DNA of 53,003 nucleotides from Streptomyces sparsogenes. GTDB lineage: Bacteria; Actinomycetota; Actinomycetes; Streptomycetales; Streptomycetaceae. This document shows, piece by piece, positions 7,885 to 16,645 of this stretch. Location: NCBI RefSeq assembly GCF_001704635.1, contig NZ_MAXF01000125.1:1-53003 (forward strand). Reading direction: 5' to 3'. Positions within the stretch are counted from its first letter, which is position 1; the number at the start of each line of letters is the position of its first letter. The notes under the pieces were generated by a model, which saw only the letters and a list, made by a program, of their open reading frames with translations, did no database searches and was not told the DNA's origin. Position numbers and translations under genes: made by a program.

Positions 7885-10800
7885 ATGGCCCGTGATCCCC
7901 AAGCCTCGCCCGCCCTGGCCGACGAGCTGCTCGCCGCCCTCGATCCGCTGCCCTACCCGCGCCGGATGCGGGAGCTGGCCCTGCGGGCGAGGGCGGCGAG
8001 CGCGCGCGGGCAACTGTCCGGGCTGCTCGACGAGCTGTCGCGGCGCGGCGGATACGAGCGGGCGCTGGCCGTCACCGCCGCCGCGGTCGGCGGCCGGACC
8101 GACTACCTGGAACAGCGGCTGGCCGACCCCGACCCCGTCGTGCGCGGGCACGCCCTCGGGGCCGCGCGCCGCGGCCGGCTCGCCGACGCCGCGCTGGAGG
8201 CGGCCTTCGAGGACGCCCCCGCCGCCGTACGGCGGGGGCTCATCCGTACGGTCGTCGCCGGCCGGCGCACCGCGCTCGCCGACCGGCTCGTCGACCCCCT
8301 GCGGGAGCGGTGGGGCGACGCCCCGGCCGCCCGGCTGCTGCCCGCCTGCGGGCCCGCGACCGTCACCCGGCTGCTCCCCGACCTCTTCCACGCCGTCGGC
8401 AGCTGGCGCGCCCTCTCCTCCCGCCATCCCGCGGCCGTCCTCGACGAGGCCGAACGGCAGCTGTCCGCGCTCCCGGAGGCGCTGCGCGGCGACTGGTGGT
8501 TCCGCCACGCCCCCTGCGTCGCCCTCGCGGCGCCCGCCGAGCCACGGCGCGCCCTCGACCTGCTCGAGCGGCTGTGCCACAGCCCACTGCCACTGCCCGT
8601 GCGGCACCGGCTGGGGACGCTCGCCGCCGCCGAGCCCGGACGCACGATACGGCTCCTGCTGGCACCCGAACACGCCGGTGTCCTGCGCGGCCGCGGCCTG
8701 GAACGGGCCGTGCTGCGCCGCCTGGTCCGCGCGGACCCGCCCGAACTGGCCGAGCTGGCGCGGGCGCTGGGCCACGACGCCCACGCCCTGGCCCGGCTGC
8801 TGGCCGCCCTGCCGCCCGCCCGCCGCCCCGACGTCTTCGACGCGGCCGTCGCCGAGCGCGACCTGAGCCACGCCGACGTGGAATCCGCCCTGCTCGAGGT
8901 GGTGCCCCGGCCGCGCCGGGAAGCGGAGGCACGCCGGATGGCCGCACGGGCGCGCGAGCGCGGCGCGCACTGGACCACGGTCCTGGAAGCGGTCGCGTAC
9001 CTCCCGGTCGGCGAGGCGCGCGACGACCTGCTGGAGGCCACCCGCCGCTCCTCGGCCGAGGACCGCGCCCTGGCCTACCCGCTCCTCATACACAACACCG
9101 CGCGCTCCGGCGACCCGGACGCCGTCACCTCGCTGCTGGCCCTGCTGGAGCGGCTGCGCAACGAGCGGGACCCGGTGCGGTCGGCCGCGCTGGGCGCCCT
9201 CGCCGGCACCCACCCCTCCCTCTTCCTCGACGCCGCCGCCGAACACCTCGACAAGATCGCCACCGACGCCATCCAGGCCCGCGACTCCTCGGCCGCCACC
9301 CGGCAGGCCCTGCGCCGGCTCGCAGTCGCCCTCCTGCGGGAACACGCGGTCACCGGGCGGCGGGAGCTGATCGGCTGGGCGCTGCGCACCATCACCCGGC
9401 TCGCCGGAAACATCGGCCCCACCGACCTCGGGCGGCTCGACCACACCCTGCGGCGCGGCCAGGAGCAGGCGGTCCTCGAAGCGCTGCGGCCATGGCTGGA
9501 AGCGGGCGCCGACCGGGTCGACCACGAGCTGACCTTCGCCCTCGCCCGCTCGCTCGGGCGCCGCGCCCACGCCCTGCCGGAACTCCAGGACCTGCTGCGG
9601 CAGGCCATCCGGTTCGGCGGCGACGCCACGGTCCGCACGGCCGTGGGGCTGTGGCTGGACGACCCGGCGCGGCGGGACGCGCGCGTCGACGAACTGCTGG
9701 CGCAGGAGCCCTCGGCGGCCGTGCTGCCGCCCGTCCTCGCGGTGCTGACGCACCGCCGCACCGACCTGCTCGACCTCGTCCTGGACGACACCCCTCCCTA
9801 CGGCCGCTTCCTGACGCCCGGCAGCCACTGGACGCCGCCGGTGGACCACGGCACCAGCCGCTGGCTGCCCCGGCAGCGCGCCGCCGCCGCCCGGATCCTC
9901 GCCCGCGCCGCCGCGGACGACTCGCTGCGCACGGACCAGCGCACGAGCGCCATCGCCGCCGCCGCGCGCATCCCGGGCCACGGCGCCGAGGCCGCCCTGG
10001 CCTGGACCGACGCGGACGACGTGGTCCTCGCCGAGGCCGCCCTCGCCGCCCTGGCCCACACCGACCGCCCGGGCGAGCAACTGCCCCTGCTGCTCGCCCA
10101 CGCGGGCGGCGACCGGGCCCGGGTGGCGGTCTACGCGGCGACGAGGGCGTCCCTGTACGTGGCGCCGTCGCGGCTGGAGGTCCTGCTGCGCGGGGTGCTC
10201 GCCACGGCCGTGCCCGCCAAGGTCACCAGCCGCAAGGAGGCCGCGCGGCTGGCCGCCACCCGGCTGCCGGCCCCCGCCGCGGCCGCGCTGCTCGCCGACG
10301 CCTACGACGCGCCGGGCCAGCACCACGACGTCCAGGCGGCCTGCGTGGCCTTCGCGACCGGGCTGCTCGGCCGCGAGTCCGCCTGGGAGCTGCTGTCGGC
10401 CGCCGCCCGCGGCCGGCGCGAGCTGCGCTGGGCCGTACTGCGCACCCGCCCGCTCGACCTGCCCGAGCCCCACCGCGCCCGCTACGCCCGGCTCGTGCGG
10501 GATGTGTGCGACACCGACGACCCCGAGGTCGCCCGGGCGGGCCACACCGCGCTCGCCGTCTGGTCCCCCTGGGCGCCCGACGCGGCGGCGGTGCTGGTCG
10601 CCGCCGCCACCGACCTGGACAACCGGGCGAGCTGGCACTCCGCCGCCGACGCGCTGATCGACCTGATGGCCGCCGCCCCCGGCGGCATGCCCGAGGACAA
10701 CCCCCTGGCCTGGGTACTCGCGGCCCTCGCGGCCGCCGACGCCCACCCGCACACGCCCGACGCCGAACCGGACCGCGACCGTCCGGCCCGCCGCCGCATC

Positions 10801-11283
10801 GGGCGGATCACGGCCCGGCTCGCCCAGCACAGCCGGATGCGGCCGGGCACCATGCGGCCCGTCGCCACCGCGGCCGGCGAACTCCTCGCGGGCTACGAGC
10901 CGTTCGTCGCGGACGCCGCCCACGTCCTGGTCAACGCCATCGACCTGGACGCCGAACCCGGTGAGCTCACCGCCGCGCTCGGCCGGCTCGCCCGGCTGCA
11001 CGCCACCCGGCCGTCCCTCGCCGCCCGCACCGCCGACACCCTGCACGGAAGGTTGCGCACCGCCGCGCGGCCCGGACGGAGCGAAGCCCTGCTGCGGGCC
11101 GCCCGGGAGCTCGGCGACGACGGAGCGCTCGCCTCCGGGCTGTTCGCCGTCACCCTCACCGGTGTGGGCGGGGCGCGCGCGGAATGGGCGGAGCCCTGGC
11201 GGACCCGGCTGCGCGCGCTGCGCCACCACCGGCACCCGGACGTCCGCGACGCCGCGCTGCTGCTCGCGACCGCGCAGGAGTGA
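7885..11283 (+). CDS. Large HEAT-repeat-like alpha-solenoid protein (unknown function)
   Basis: A 1132-residue protein rich in Ala, Leu and Arg, built of many helix pairs such as DPDPVVRGHALGAARRGRLAD and RNERDPVRSAALGALAG that look like degenerate HEAT/armadillo repeats along the whole length. No signal peptide, membrane segment or catalytic motif is visible. Such solenoids usually hold protein partners, but no function can be assigned. The start is taken at 7885 because the N-terminal repeat begins there and CACAAT lies 7 nt upstream, as for a leaderless transcript; no ribosome site is seen. A 15-bp tandem repeat follows its stop. Confidence 0.75.
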   Translation: MARDPQASPALADELLAALDPLPYPRRMRELALRARAASARGQLSGLLDELSRRGGYERALAVTAAAVGGRTDYLEQRLADPDPVVRGHALGAARRGRLADAALEAAFEDAPAAVRRGLIRTVVAGRRTALADRLVDPLRERWGDAPAARLLPACGPATVTRLLPDLFHAVGSWRALSSRHPAAVLDEAERQLSALPEALRGDWWFRHAPCVALAAPAEPRRALDLLERLCHSPLPLPVRHRLGTLAAAEPGRTIRLLLAPEHAGVLRGRGLERAVLRRLVRADPPELAELARALGHDAHALARLLAALPPARRPDVFDAAVAERDLSHADVESALLEVVPRPRREAEARRMAARARERGAHWTTVLEAVAYLPVGEARDDLLEATRRSSAEDRALAYPLLIHNTARSGDPDAVTSLLALLERLRNERDPVRSAALGALAGTHPSLFLDAAAEHLDKIATDAIQARDSSAATRQALRRLAVALLREHAVTGRRELIGWALRTITRLAGNIGPTDLGRLDHTLRRGQEQAVLEALRPWLEAGADRVDHELTFALARSLGRRAHALPELQDLLRQAIRFGGDATVRTAVGLWLDDPARRDARVDELLAQEPSAAVLPPVLAVLTHRRTDLLDLVLDDTPPYGRFLTPGSHWTPPVDHGTSRWLPRQRAAAARILARAAADDSLRTDQRTSAIAAAARIPGHGAEAALAWTDADDVVLAEAALAALAHTDRPGEQLPLLLAHAGGDRARVAVYAATRASLYVAPSRLEVLLRGVLATAVPAKVTSRKEAARLAATRLPAPAAAALLADAYDAPGQHHDVQAACVAFATGLLGRESAWELLSAAARGRRELRWAVLRTRPLDLPEPHRARYARLVRDVCDTDDPEVARAGHTALAVWSPWAPDAAAVLVAAATDLDNRASWHSAADALIDLMAAAPGGMPEDNPLAWVLAALAAADAHPHTPDAEPDRDRPARRRIGRITARLAQHSRMRPGTMRPVATAAGELLAGYEPFVADAAHVLVNAIDLDAEPGELTAALGRLARLHATRPSLAARTADTLHGRLRTAARPGRSEALLRAARELGDDGALASGLFAVTLTGVGGARAEWAEPWRTRLRALRHHRHPDVRDAALLLATAQE

Positions 11284-11294
11284 CGCGCCGCGAG

Positions 11295-11363
11295 CCCGAT
11301 GCCCAGAGACCCGATGCCCAGGGACCCGATGCCCAGGGACCCGACGTCCCGGAGCCCGACGCC
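11295..11363. repeat. 15-bp tandem repeat between two convergent genes
   Basis: About 4.6 copies of a 15-bp unit of the form CCCGATGCCCAGGGA. Units 2 and 3 are identical, units 1 and 4 diverged, and the fifth is partial. It fills the gap between the HEAT-like gene and the convergent HTH gene and touches the latter's stop codon. It would encode five-residue repeats if the upstream stop were read through. Likely variable in copy number between strains. Confidence 0.8.
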
Positions 11364-12892
11364 TAGTCATTCCTGCGCCACACGCCCTCGTCGTACTGAT
11401 AGCCGTACTCCGGGCGCCCCTTGACGCCGCTGGTGCGGAACGGCGCGCCGTGGTCGTCGATCCGTATCGTCCCCTCGCGGTCGCCACTGGTCCAGTCGAG
11501 CTCCAGGTACCAGCTGCAGTCGCAGCCGGACGTACGGGCGTTGACCAACAGCACCTCCGGGTCCGTGGCGGAGACCCGGTACGGGAAGCGCACGGCGGGT
11601 ATCGGCTCGCCCGCGTCGCTGCCGTCCGTGGGGATGGGCAGCGGGCGGTCGGCGTCCAGATCGACGGAGAAGGCGCGCGGGGTCAGGGAGCCCCCGCAGC
11701 CGTTCTCCATCGCGAAGGACGACCAGGGCAGCGGGGCGCGCCGCCCCACCACGCGGACGTGCAGGTCCTGCAGCACGACGGCCGACTCGGACCGGCCCTT
11801 CACCGTCACCTCCACGTTCGTGGTGCCGCCGTGCACCGCGCCGTGGGCGGATGCCCAGGCCGCGGCGTCCTGCTCGACGGGCGGCGGGGCGACCTGGGAC
11901 GGGGGCCGGTCGATGAGATAGCGGTGATCACAGCGGTTCTCCCAGACGTGGGAGCGGGTGCTGAGGGTGAGCGGGGTGCCGCCGCCGGGCTTGTCGTCCC
12001 GGCCGCCGCCCCCCGAGCCGCCGGTGCCGGATCCGTCCCGCTTCGGCGACGCGGAGGCGGACGCGCCGTCGCCGCGCCGCTCGCCGCCCCGGGGCGAGGC
12101 CGAAGCGCGCTCCTTGGTCGTGTCGTCCTTCTTGAGCTCGCCCCGCGCGGTGGGGCCCGCCGCCGGCGCGGAGCCCGACGCCGCCGAGGAGGGCGCGGGG
12201 GACGAGGCGGCCTCCTTCCGCTCGTCATCGGTGGTCGGCCGGACCTGCACGGCCGTGACGGCGAGCACGGCCGCGGCGGCCACCCCCATCAGTAACGCCC
12301 ACGGCCGGGTCCGCCAGGCGTGGAGCCCACCCGACCGCCCGGCGGCCCCACCCGCCACCGGCACGGGCCTCAGCCGCCCGCGCGCCACGGCGCCCCGGGC
12401 CCCGGCCTTCGCGTCGCGCAGGTCGGTGGTGTTTCCCCGCTCGGTCGCGTCTTCCGCCGGGCGGCCCGGCTCGTCCGAGGGGTCCTGCGGTGCGCCGGCC
12501 GCCGCGTCGCGGTCCTCGGCCCGGGCGGCCGGGCCGCCTCCGGCCGTGGGGCCCGGCGGGCCCGACGGGGTGGCATCGTCGGGCGGTGACGGATCACCGT
12601 CCGAGGACGTACCCGCCGGAGCGAGGCCCTCCCCCCGGGGCCCGCCCCGGCCGGAGGGCGACCGTCTCGCCGCGTCCGCCAGGATCCACCGGCGGTGCAG
12701 GGCGATCAGCTCCTCCGGACCGGCTCCGCACAGCCGCGCGAACCGCTCCACCGCCGCGTACTCCGCGGGCACCGCGTCGCCGTTGCAGTAGCGGTGCAGC
12801 GTCGAGGTGCTGACGTGCAGCCGCGCGGCCAGCGCGCCGTAGCTGCGACCCGAACGGTCCTTCAGTCCGCGCAGACTCTCCGCGAACTCCAT
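11363..12892 (-). CDS. One-component HTH / transmembrane protein with extracellular domain
   Basis: The 509-residue protein begins with an Xre-like helix-turn-helix (about residues 1-70, GALAARLHVSTSTLHRYCNG). A long Pro/Asp/Gly-rich cytoplasmic linker follows, then one transmembrane helix (about 220-240, WALLMGVAAAAVLAVTAVQV). A low-complexity Ser/Ala/Lys segment leads to an extracellular C-terminal domain of about 190 residues with several Cys (including a CDC pair), which probably form disulfides. The layout suggests direct transmission of an outside signal to DNA, as in RodZ-like or Streptomyces membrane-anchored regulators. The ATG at 12892 is preferred because GGGGAAGAG precedes it and the HTH begins there. 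Target genes unknown. Confidence 0.75.
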   Translation of the reverse strand: MEFAESLRGLKDRSGRSYGALAARLHVSTSTLHRYCNGDAVPAEYAAVERFARLCGAGPEELIALHRRWILADAARRSPSGRGGPRGEGLAPAGTSSDGDPSPPDDATPSGPPGPTAGGGPAARAEDRDAAAGAPQDPSDEPGRPAEDATERGNTTDLRDAKAGARGAVARGRLRPVPVAGGAAGRSGGLHAWRTRPWALLMGVAAAAVLAVTAVQVRPTTDDERKEAASSPAPSSAASGSAPAAGPTARGELKKDDTTKERASASPRGGERRGDGASASASPKRDGSGTGGSGGGGRDDKPGGGTPLTLSTRSHVWENRCDHRYLIDRPPSQVAPPPVEQDAAAWASAHGAVHGGTTNVEVTVKGRSESAVVLQDLHVRVVGRRAPLPWSSFAMENGCGGSLTPRAFSVDLDADRPLPIPTDGSDAGEPIPAVRFPYRVSATDPEVLLVNARTSGCDCSWYLELDWTSGDREGTIRIDDHGAPFRTSGVKGRPEYGYQYDEGVWRRND

Positions 12893-12991
12893 GATCTCTT
12901 CCCCGCCGGCCACCTGTGACCACCCCCCACATATCCATACACCGCCACCCGCGCTCACGTTCCACCGTCCCGCGGGCGCGTTCCAGGCTGT

Positions 12992-13019
12992 TGTCATTCC
13001 CCCAAGTCAGAGTACGTGC
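12992..13019 (+). promoter_or_regulatory. Weak candidate promoter for the secreted protein gene
   Basis: TTGTCA (12992-12997) and TACGTG (13014-13019) are separated by 16 bases, about 145 bp before the next start codon. Elements resemble -35 and -10 boxes; no experimental support. Confidence 0.25.
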
Positions 13020-13164
13020 AGGCATTCCGGCGTCCCGGATGCCACGCCATCCGTAGCGGCCCCGGCACGGCGGCGCCCACGCTGGGGACCAGTCGCCGCG
13101 ACCGCAGCGGCGGATCACCGACCCGGACCGCGGGGACGCGGACCGAAGAGACGGGAAACACTGC

Positions 13165-13797
13165 ATGCACAGGCACAAGCACAAGCGCTCCCACCGCGCC
13201 GCCGCCCTCGGCGCGGTGGCCGCGGCGGCCGTCGTGGCCGTCGTCGGGACCGGACCGGCCCAGGCGAGCGCTCAGGCCGTTCCGGCTCACCTGGCGCCCA
13301 GGGAACTGCCGCCGCACCCGGCGTCGGACTGGTACGCGAGCGACGTCATCAAGGGGCTGCCGGAGAGCGCCCCGTTCTGCGTGGAGAACACGCTGCCCTC
13401 CGCGGGAGCCACCCACCGGACGTTCTGGACCGAGTACGACACGAACGCGACCCAGATCGTGGTCAGGACCGGGACCGTGGACGCGGCCCGCAAGCTCGCC
13501 GCCGCGGCCGAGAAGAAGATCCAGAACTGCGCGGCCGACTGGGAGCGGAAGGTCCCCGCGGGCACCGCCTCCTGGCGGGACTACGGGACGGTCCAGGCCG
13601 AGGACGGGGCCCATGTGTACGGCGTGCACACCTCGCATCCCGACTCGGAGCCGGGCATCCACCTCTTCGGGGTGGGCCGCGACGGGCGGACCGTCACCAT
13701 CGTCCGGTGGGGCGAGATGGGCGGCTACGACCAGGCCCCGGTGGACGCCTTCAGGCACACCACGACGACCGCGGTCGTCAAGCTCTACCAGGAGTAG
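13165..13797 (+). CDS. Secreted protein resembling PknH-type extracellular sensor domains
   Basis: A 210-residue exported protein. A His/Lys-rich start, hydrophobic core and AQASA site mark a signal peptide of about 35 residues. The mature part has an alternating strand/helix pattern with two conserved Cys (in PFCVENTL and IQNCAADW) and central TQIVVRTGTVDAARKLAAAAEKK-like amphipathic helix segments. This resembles the lone extracellular domains of PknH-like proteins that are common in actinobacteria. It is divergent from the membrane-anchored HTH protein, with 270 bp between, so a functional link (ligand or shared control) is possible but unproven. Confidence 0.65.
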   Translation: MHRHKHKRSHRAAALGAVAAAAVVAVVGTGPAQASAQAVPAHLAPRELPPHPASDWYASDVIKGLPESAPFCVENTLPSAGATHRTFWTEYDTNATQIVVRTGTVDAARKLAAAAEKKIQNCAADWERKVPAGTASWRDYGTVQAEDGAHVYGVHTSHPDSEPGIHLFGVGRDGRTVTIVRWGEMGGYDQAPVDAFRHTTTTAVVKLYQE

Positions 13798-14001
13798 CGG
13801 CTCGTACGGCACTCGCCGGCCACGGGGCACCCCATCCGGACGTGGCGGCTACGCGCGCGCAAGGGGGGCGCGCGTCGTCGTCACGCCGGGTGTGGGCGAC
13901 GTGACCGTACGGCGCGGGGATCAGGCCGGACCCGGGCCCACTGAGGAGAGGCCGATCGGTCAGGGGCGGGTTCGGCGGTCAGGGGGTGATCCCGCCGCGC
14001 T

Positions 14002-14418
14002 TCAGGCCTCCCGCAGCAGCGCGGCCAGGGCGTGGTCGAGGTCCAGCCGGCCGCTCTCGCTGCCCTCGGGCACCAGGGCGTACGAGCGGTCCAGGAAGAG
14101 CCGCAGATCGTCGGTGTCGAACTGGACCATGGCCATGCCCTCCGGGGCGTGGAACTCCAGAACGGTGCGCTGCGGGCCGCACGGCCACATCTGGACGTCG
14201 CCGCTGCCCGCCGGGCCCCTCAGCCCGGCCGTCAGCAGCTCGCGCCCGAAGGTCCACTCCACCGCCGCCCCGTCGAGGGACGCGGCGGGCGGGAAGGAGA
14301 CGTGGACGGCGAACGGGTCCTCGCGCTCGTAGCGCAGGTACGCGGGGATGGCGCGTGCCTCGGGCGTCGACGCGATGAGGCGTGCCTGGACGGCTTGATC
14401 GATGACGGTGGTGGTCAC
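14002..14418 (-). CDS. SsgA-like protein (sporulation-specific cell division regulator family)
   Basis: Member of the SsgA-like (SALP) family, found only in morphologically complex actinomycetes, which guides septum placement and peptidoglycan remodelling during sporulation. The 138-residue length is normal. Typical features are an early YLRYEREDPFAVHVSFPP strand region, WTFGRELL, and WPCGPQRTVLEFHAPEGMA followed by a FLDRSYALVPEG C-terminal helix. It is divergent from a sigma-like gene, with a palindrome (14462-14478) and a Crp-like site (14511-14524) in the shared gap. Which SALP paralogue (SsgA-SsgG or other) cannot be decided by eye. Confidence 0.88.
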   Translation of the reverse strand: MTTTVIDQAVQARLIASTPEARAIPAYLRYEREDPFAVHVSFPPAASLDGAAVEWTFGRELLTAGLRGPAGSGDVQMWPCGPQRTVLEFHAPEGMAMVQFDTDDLRLFLDRSYALVPEGSESGRLDLDHALAALLREA

Positions 14419-14461
14419 AACGCCTGCTCCCTTGCGATCGGGCGGGTCCTTGGCCTCTCTC

Positions 14462-14478
14462 TACGTCCTTAAGACGTA
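14462..14478. promoter_or_regulatory. Palindrome TACGTC-N5-GACGTA upstream of the ssg-like gene
   Basis: Perfect 6-bp arms around CTTAA, about 45 bp before the minus-strand ssg-like start codon. Good candidate operator for a developmental regulator; identity unknown. Confidence 0.45.
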
Positions 14479-14510
14479 TGGGCGATCACCCCAGTGCACC
14501 CGCGGCGGAC

Positions 14511-14524
14511 GTGACGTGTGTCAC
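14511..14524. promoter_or_regulatory. Crp-like site (GTG-N6-GNCAC)
   Basis: GTGACGTGTGTCAC fits the published Streptomyces Crp pattern GTG(N)6GNCAC and is itself a near-perfect palindrome. It lies between the divergent ssg-like and sigma-like genes, 127 bp before the latter's start. Match seen; binding inferred. Confidence 0.45.
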
Positions 14525-14649
14525 GACCATGTATTCGGGTGGAGATGCGACATTTAGGCTTGCGGAATCCACGCAAAGTCTCAGGTGCCGTGCTGAGCTG
14601 TTACAAAACCGCGGCGGCGGCGAGGCACCACTTCAGGGGTTGTTCCACC

Positions 14650-16113
14650 ATGACCGAAGGTCCCGCAGAGCTGGACGCGGACGCCTACATCCGGCTCCAT
14701 CAAGACCACCGTTCGGCGCTCCTCGTCTACGCCCGCACCCTCATCGGCACTCCCTGGCCGGCCGAGGACGCCGTCGCCGAGGCGTACTTCCTGGTCTGGC
14801 GGCGCCTGCGGTCCGGTGAACCCGTCGATGACGTCCCGGCCGCCCTGAAGGCCACCGTGCGCGACCTCGCCAGGTCCGCGGCGAGCCGCGACCGCGCGCA
14901 GCGCGTCTCCTACGTCGACCTGCTGGCCCGCGTCATCGAGGAGCTGCCGCAGCGGTGGGTCAAGGCGCTGTGGCAGGCGGAGGCGGAGCGGCAGCCGCCG
15001 GTGGCCGCGGGCCGCCGGCCGGCGGCGGGCGCGAGCCCCGCCGCCGCCCTGGAGCGGGCCCGGGACGGCGTGCGCCAGCACTTCCTGCGGGCCCAGCCGG
15101 GCACCCCGGCCGATCCGGCCTGCGGCTGGTGCTGGGAGCGGCTGCCCGAGCACGTACGGGGCGTGGACTCGCCGTCCCAGGCGGAGCAGGTCGCCGTCCA
15201 CGTGGCCGGCTGCGCCGACTGCCGGGCGCGGACGGAGCGGCTGATGGCGGCCGACGCCCGGCTGTCCGCGCTGCTGGGCCCGGCGCTGCTGACCCTGCTG
15301 GCCCGGGGGAGCGCGGACTACCTGGTGCCGCTGGCCCGCGCGGGCGGCGCGGTGGCCGCCCTGTCCGCGGGCGGGGCCCACGCCGCCCCCTCGGGCCCCC
15401 TGACCTCCGCGGCCCGCTCCGCGGGTCATCTCGTGCGCCGCCGGGTGACCCGGGCGGGCCGGCCGGTCGCCGTCGCGGCCGGGGCCGGCGCGCTGGCCGT
15501 GGCGGGGGCGGCGGTGGCGGCCGGGCTCGTCCTCACGGGCGGCGATACGCCCGGTGACGAACAGCGCACGGCGGCCTCGGCGCCCGACTCGGGCTTCGGC
15601 TCCCCGCCGTGGGGGCAGGAGGCGACGCGGTCGGACCCGGCGGGACACGGGAAGGCGTCGGGCGTCGCGCCCTCGGGGCGCCCTGGCGCGGGCACCCCGT
15701 CCGGCGCCGCCGACCGGTCACCGGAGCGGTCGCCGTCCTCCTCCTCGGGGTCTGCCTCGCCGTCCTCGCCGTCCTCGTCGGCTCCCGGCGCACCCGGGAG
15801 CGCGCCGGCGTCCGCGGGGCCGTCCACACCGTCCGGGAGCGGCGCGAAGACCCCCACCCGGCCGCCGGCCACGCGGCCGACCGCGAAGCCCTCGCAGAGC
15901 GCCACGCCCAAGCCGACCAAGACCCTGGAACCGACCGGGACCGCGACGGCCGGGCCGACCGCCACGCCGACCGAGTCGCCCTCGACGGAGCCGGCCACGC
16001 CGACCGCTCAGCCCACACCGACCGATTCGGCCAAGCCGGCCAAGCCGACCGAGCAGCCCCCGGCGGCCGGCCGCGACGGCCGCGACGGCCGGGACGGCTG
16101 GGAGAACGGCTAG
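14650..16113 (+). CDS. Sigma-region-2-like protein fused to zinc finger, membrane helix and Ser/Thr/Pro tail
   Basis: A 487-residue protein joining modules usually kept apart. Residues about 10-95 resemble ECF sigma factor region 2 (YARTLIGTPWPAEDAVAEAYFLVWRRL), but no region 4 follows. At H184-x3-C188-x2-C191 there is the HxxxCxxC motif of zinc-binding anti-sigma domains. A transmembrane helix (about 275-300, Ala/Val/Gly-rich) and a long Ser/Pro/Thr-rich, probably extracellular tail ending in GRDGRDGRD repeats complete it. The start at 14650 is chosen because homology-like sequence begins there; AGGGG lies 11 nt upstream. It may be a tethered regulator rather than an active sigma factor. Module assignments fairly sure, function inferred. 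Confidence 0.7.
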   Translation: MTEGPAELDADAYIRLHQDHRSALLVYARTLIGTPWPAEDAVAEAYFLVWRRLRSGEPVDDVPAALKATVRDLARSAASRDRAQRVSYVDLLARVIEELPQRWVKALWQAEAERQPPVAAGRRPAAGASPAAALERARDGVRQHFLRAQPGTPADPACGWCWERLPEHVRGVDSPSQAEQVAVHVAGCADCRARTERLMAADARLSALLGPALLTLLARGSADYLVPLARAGGAVAALSAGGAHAAPSGPLTSAARSAGHLVRRRVTRAGRPVAVAAGAGALAVAGAAVAAGLVLTGGDTPGDEQRTAASAPDSGFGSPPWGQEATRSDPAGHGKASGVAPSGRPGAGTPSGAADRSPERSPSSSSGSASPSSPSSSAPGAPGSAPASAGPSTPSGSGAKTPTRPPATRPTAKPSQSATPKPTKTLEPTGTATAGPTATPTESPSTEPATPTAQPTPTDSAKPAKPTEQPPAAGRDGRDGRDGWENG

Positions 16114-16134
16114 GCCCTCAATACGGCTGAGCCC

Positions 16135-16593
16135 TCAACACGGCTGGGCGGTGCCGACGGCCAGGCCCGTGCCGCCGGGCGCGGTCCGGCCGCCGCAGGG
16201 CCCGGAGCCGTCGCAGTACGGGGCGTTCGCGCTGGTCCCGCAGCCGCACAGCGTCGCGCGGGTCTCCCGGCGGGGCCCGGCCGCGGTCTCGACCACGAGG
16301 TCGCCGCGGACGAGGATCTGCCCCGAGTCCGTACGGGCGACCGCCGTGGGGCGGACCGGCGTCTCGGTCTGGCCGTTGGCCATCCGGTAGCGGAGCGCGC
16401 CCGACGTGCAGCGCCGGACGATCTCGGCGACCACGTCGGCGGGCGCGCCGTCGGGCTGGATCCACGGCTGCCGGTCCGGGTCGAAGACCTGGGGGAGTGC
16501 CCGTACGCACTCGCCCGCGCGCAGACATCGCTCCGCCTCGTAGTGGATCGTGACCATGGCTCCCACATACGGCTTCGAGCGCTCGCCGTCCAT
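16135..16593 (-). CDS. Fer4_19-type ferredoxin fused to variant CDGSH iron-sulfur domain
   Basis: A 152-residue cytoplasmic iron-sulfur protein. The N-terminal half (about 12-75) looks like the divergent mono-cluster Fer4_19 domain, with Cys in ERCLRAGECVRALP and RRCTSGALRY. The C-terminal part (about 112-130) has the CDGSH layout CGCGTSANAPYCDGS, but the residue that should be the fourth ligand, His, is Gly. A Cys occurs two residues later (CDGSGPC). The start at 16593 is chosen because GAGGAGG lies 8 nt upstream; an internal ATG at the MVTIHYEAERC segment is the alternative. Likely role in electron transfer or redox sensing; partner unknown. Confidence 0.8.
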   Translation of the reverse strand: MDGERSKPYVGAMVTIHYEAERCLRAGECVRALPQVFDPDRQPWIQPDGAPADVVAEIVRRCTSGALRYRMANGQTETPVRPTAVARTDSGQILVRGDLVVETAAGPRRETRATLCGCGTSANAPYCDGSGPCGGRTAPGGTGLAVGTAQPC

Positions 16594-16645
16594 ACCGCCG
16601 CCTCCTCGCTCCCCGCCCCGCCCTCACCGGGATTCCCGGAGGATG

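Noticed and set aside
11295..11363. Short tandem repeats as a CRISPR array
   Set aside because: Units are directly adjacent, with no spacers, and no cas genes are nearby.
7759..11487. Open frame of over 1200 codons antisense to the HEAT-like gene
   Set aside because: Gly/Gln/Val-rich composition without any recognisable motif; the plus-strand frame has regular helix-pair repeats.
13183..13197. Second CebR-like half site (AGCGCTCCCA)
   Set aside because: Only one half matches and it lies inside the coding sequence of a signal peptide.
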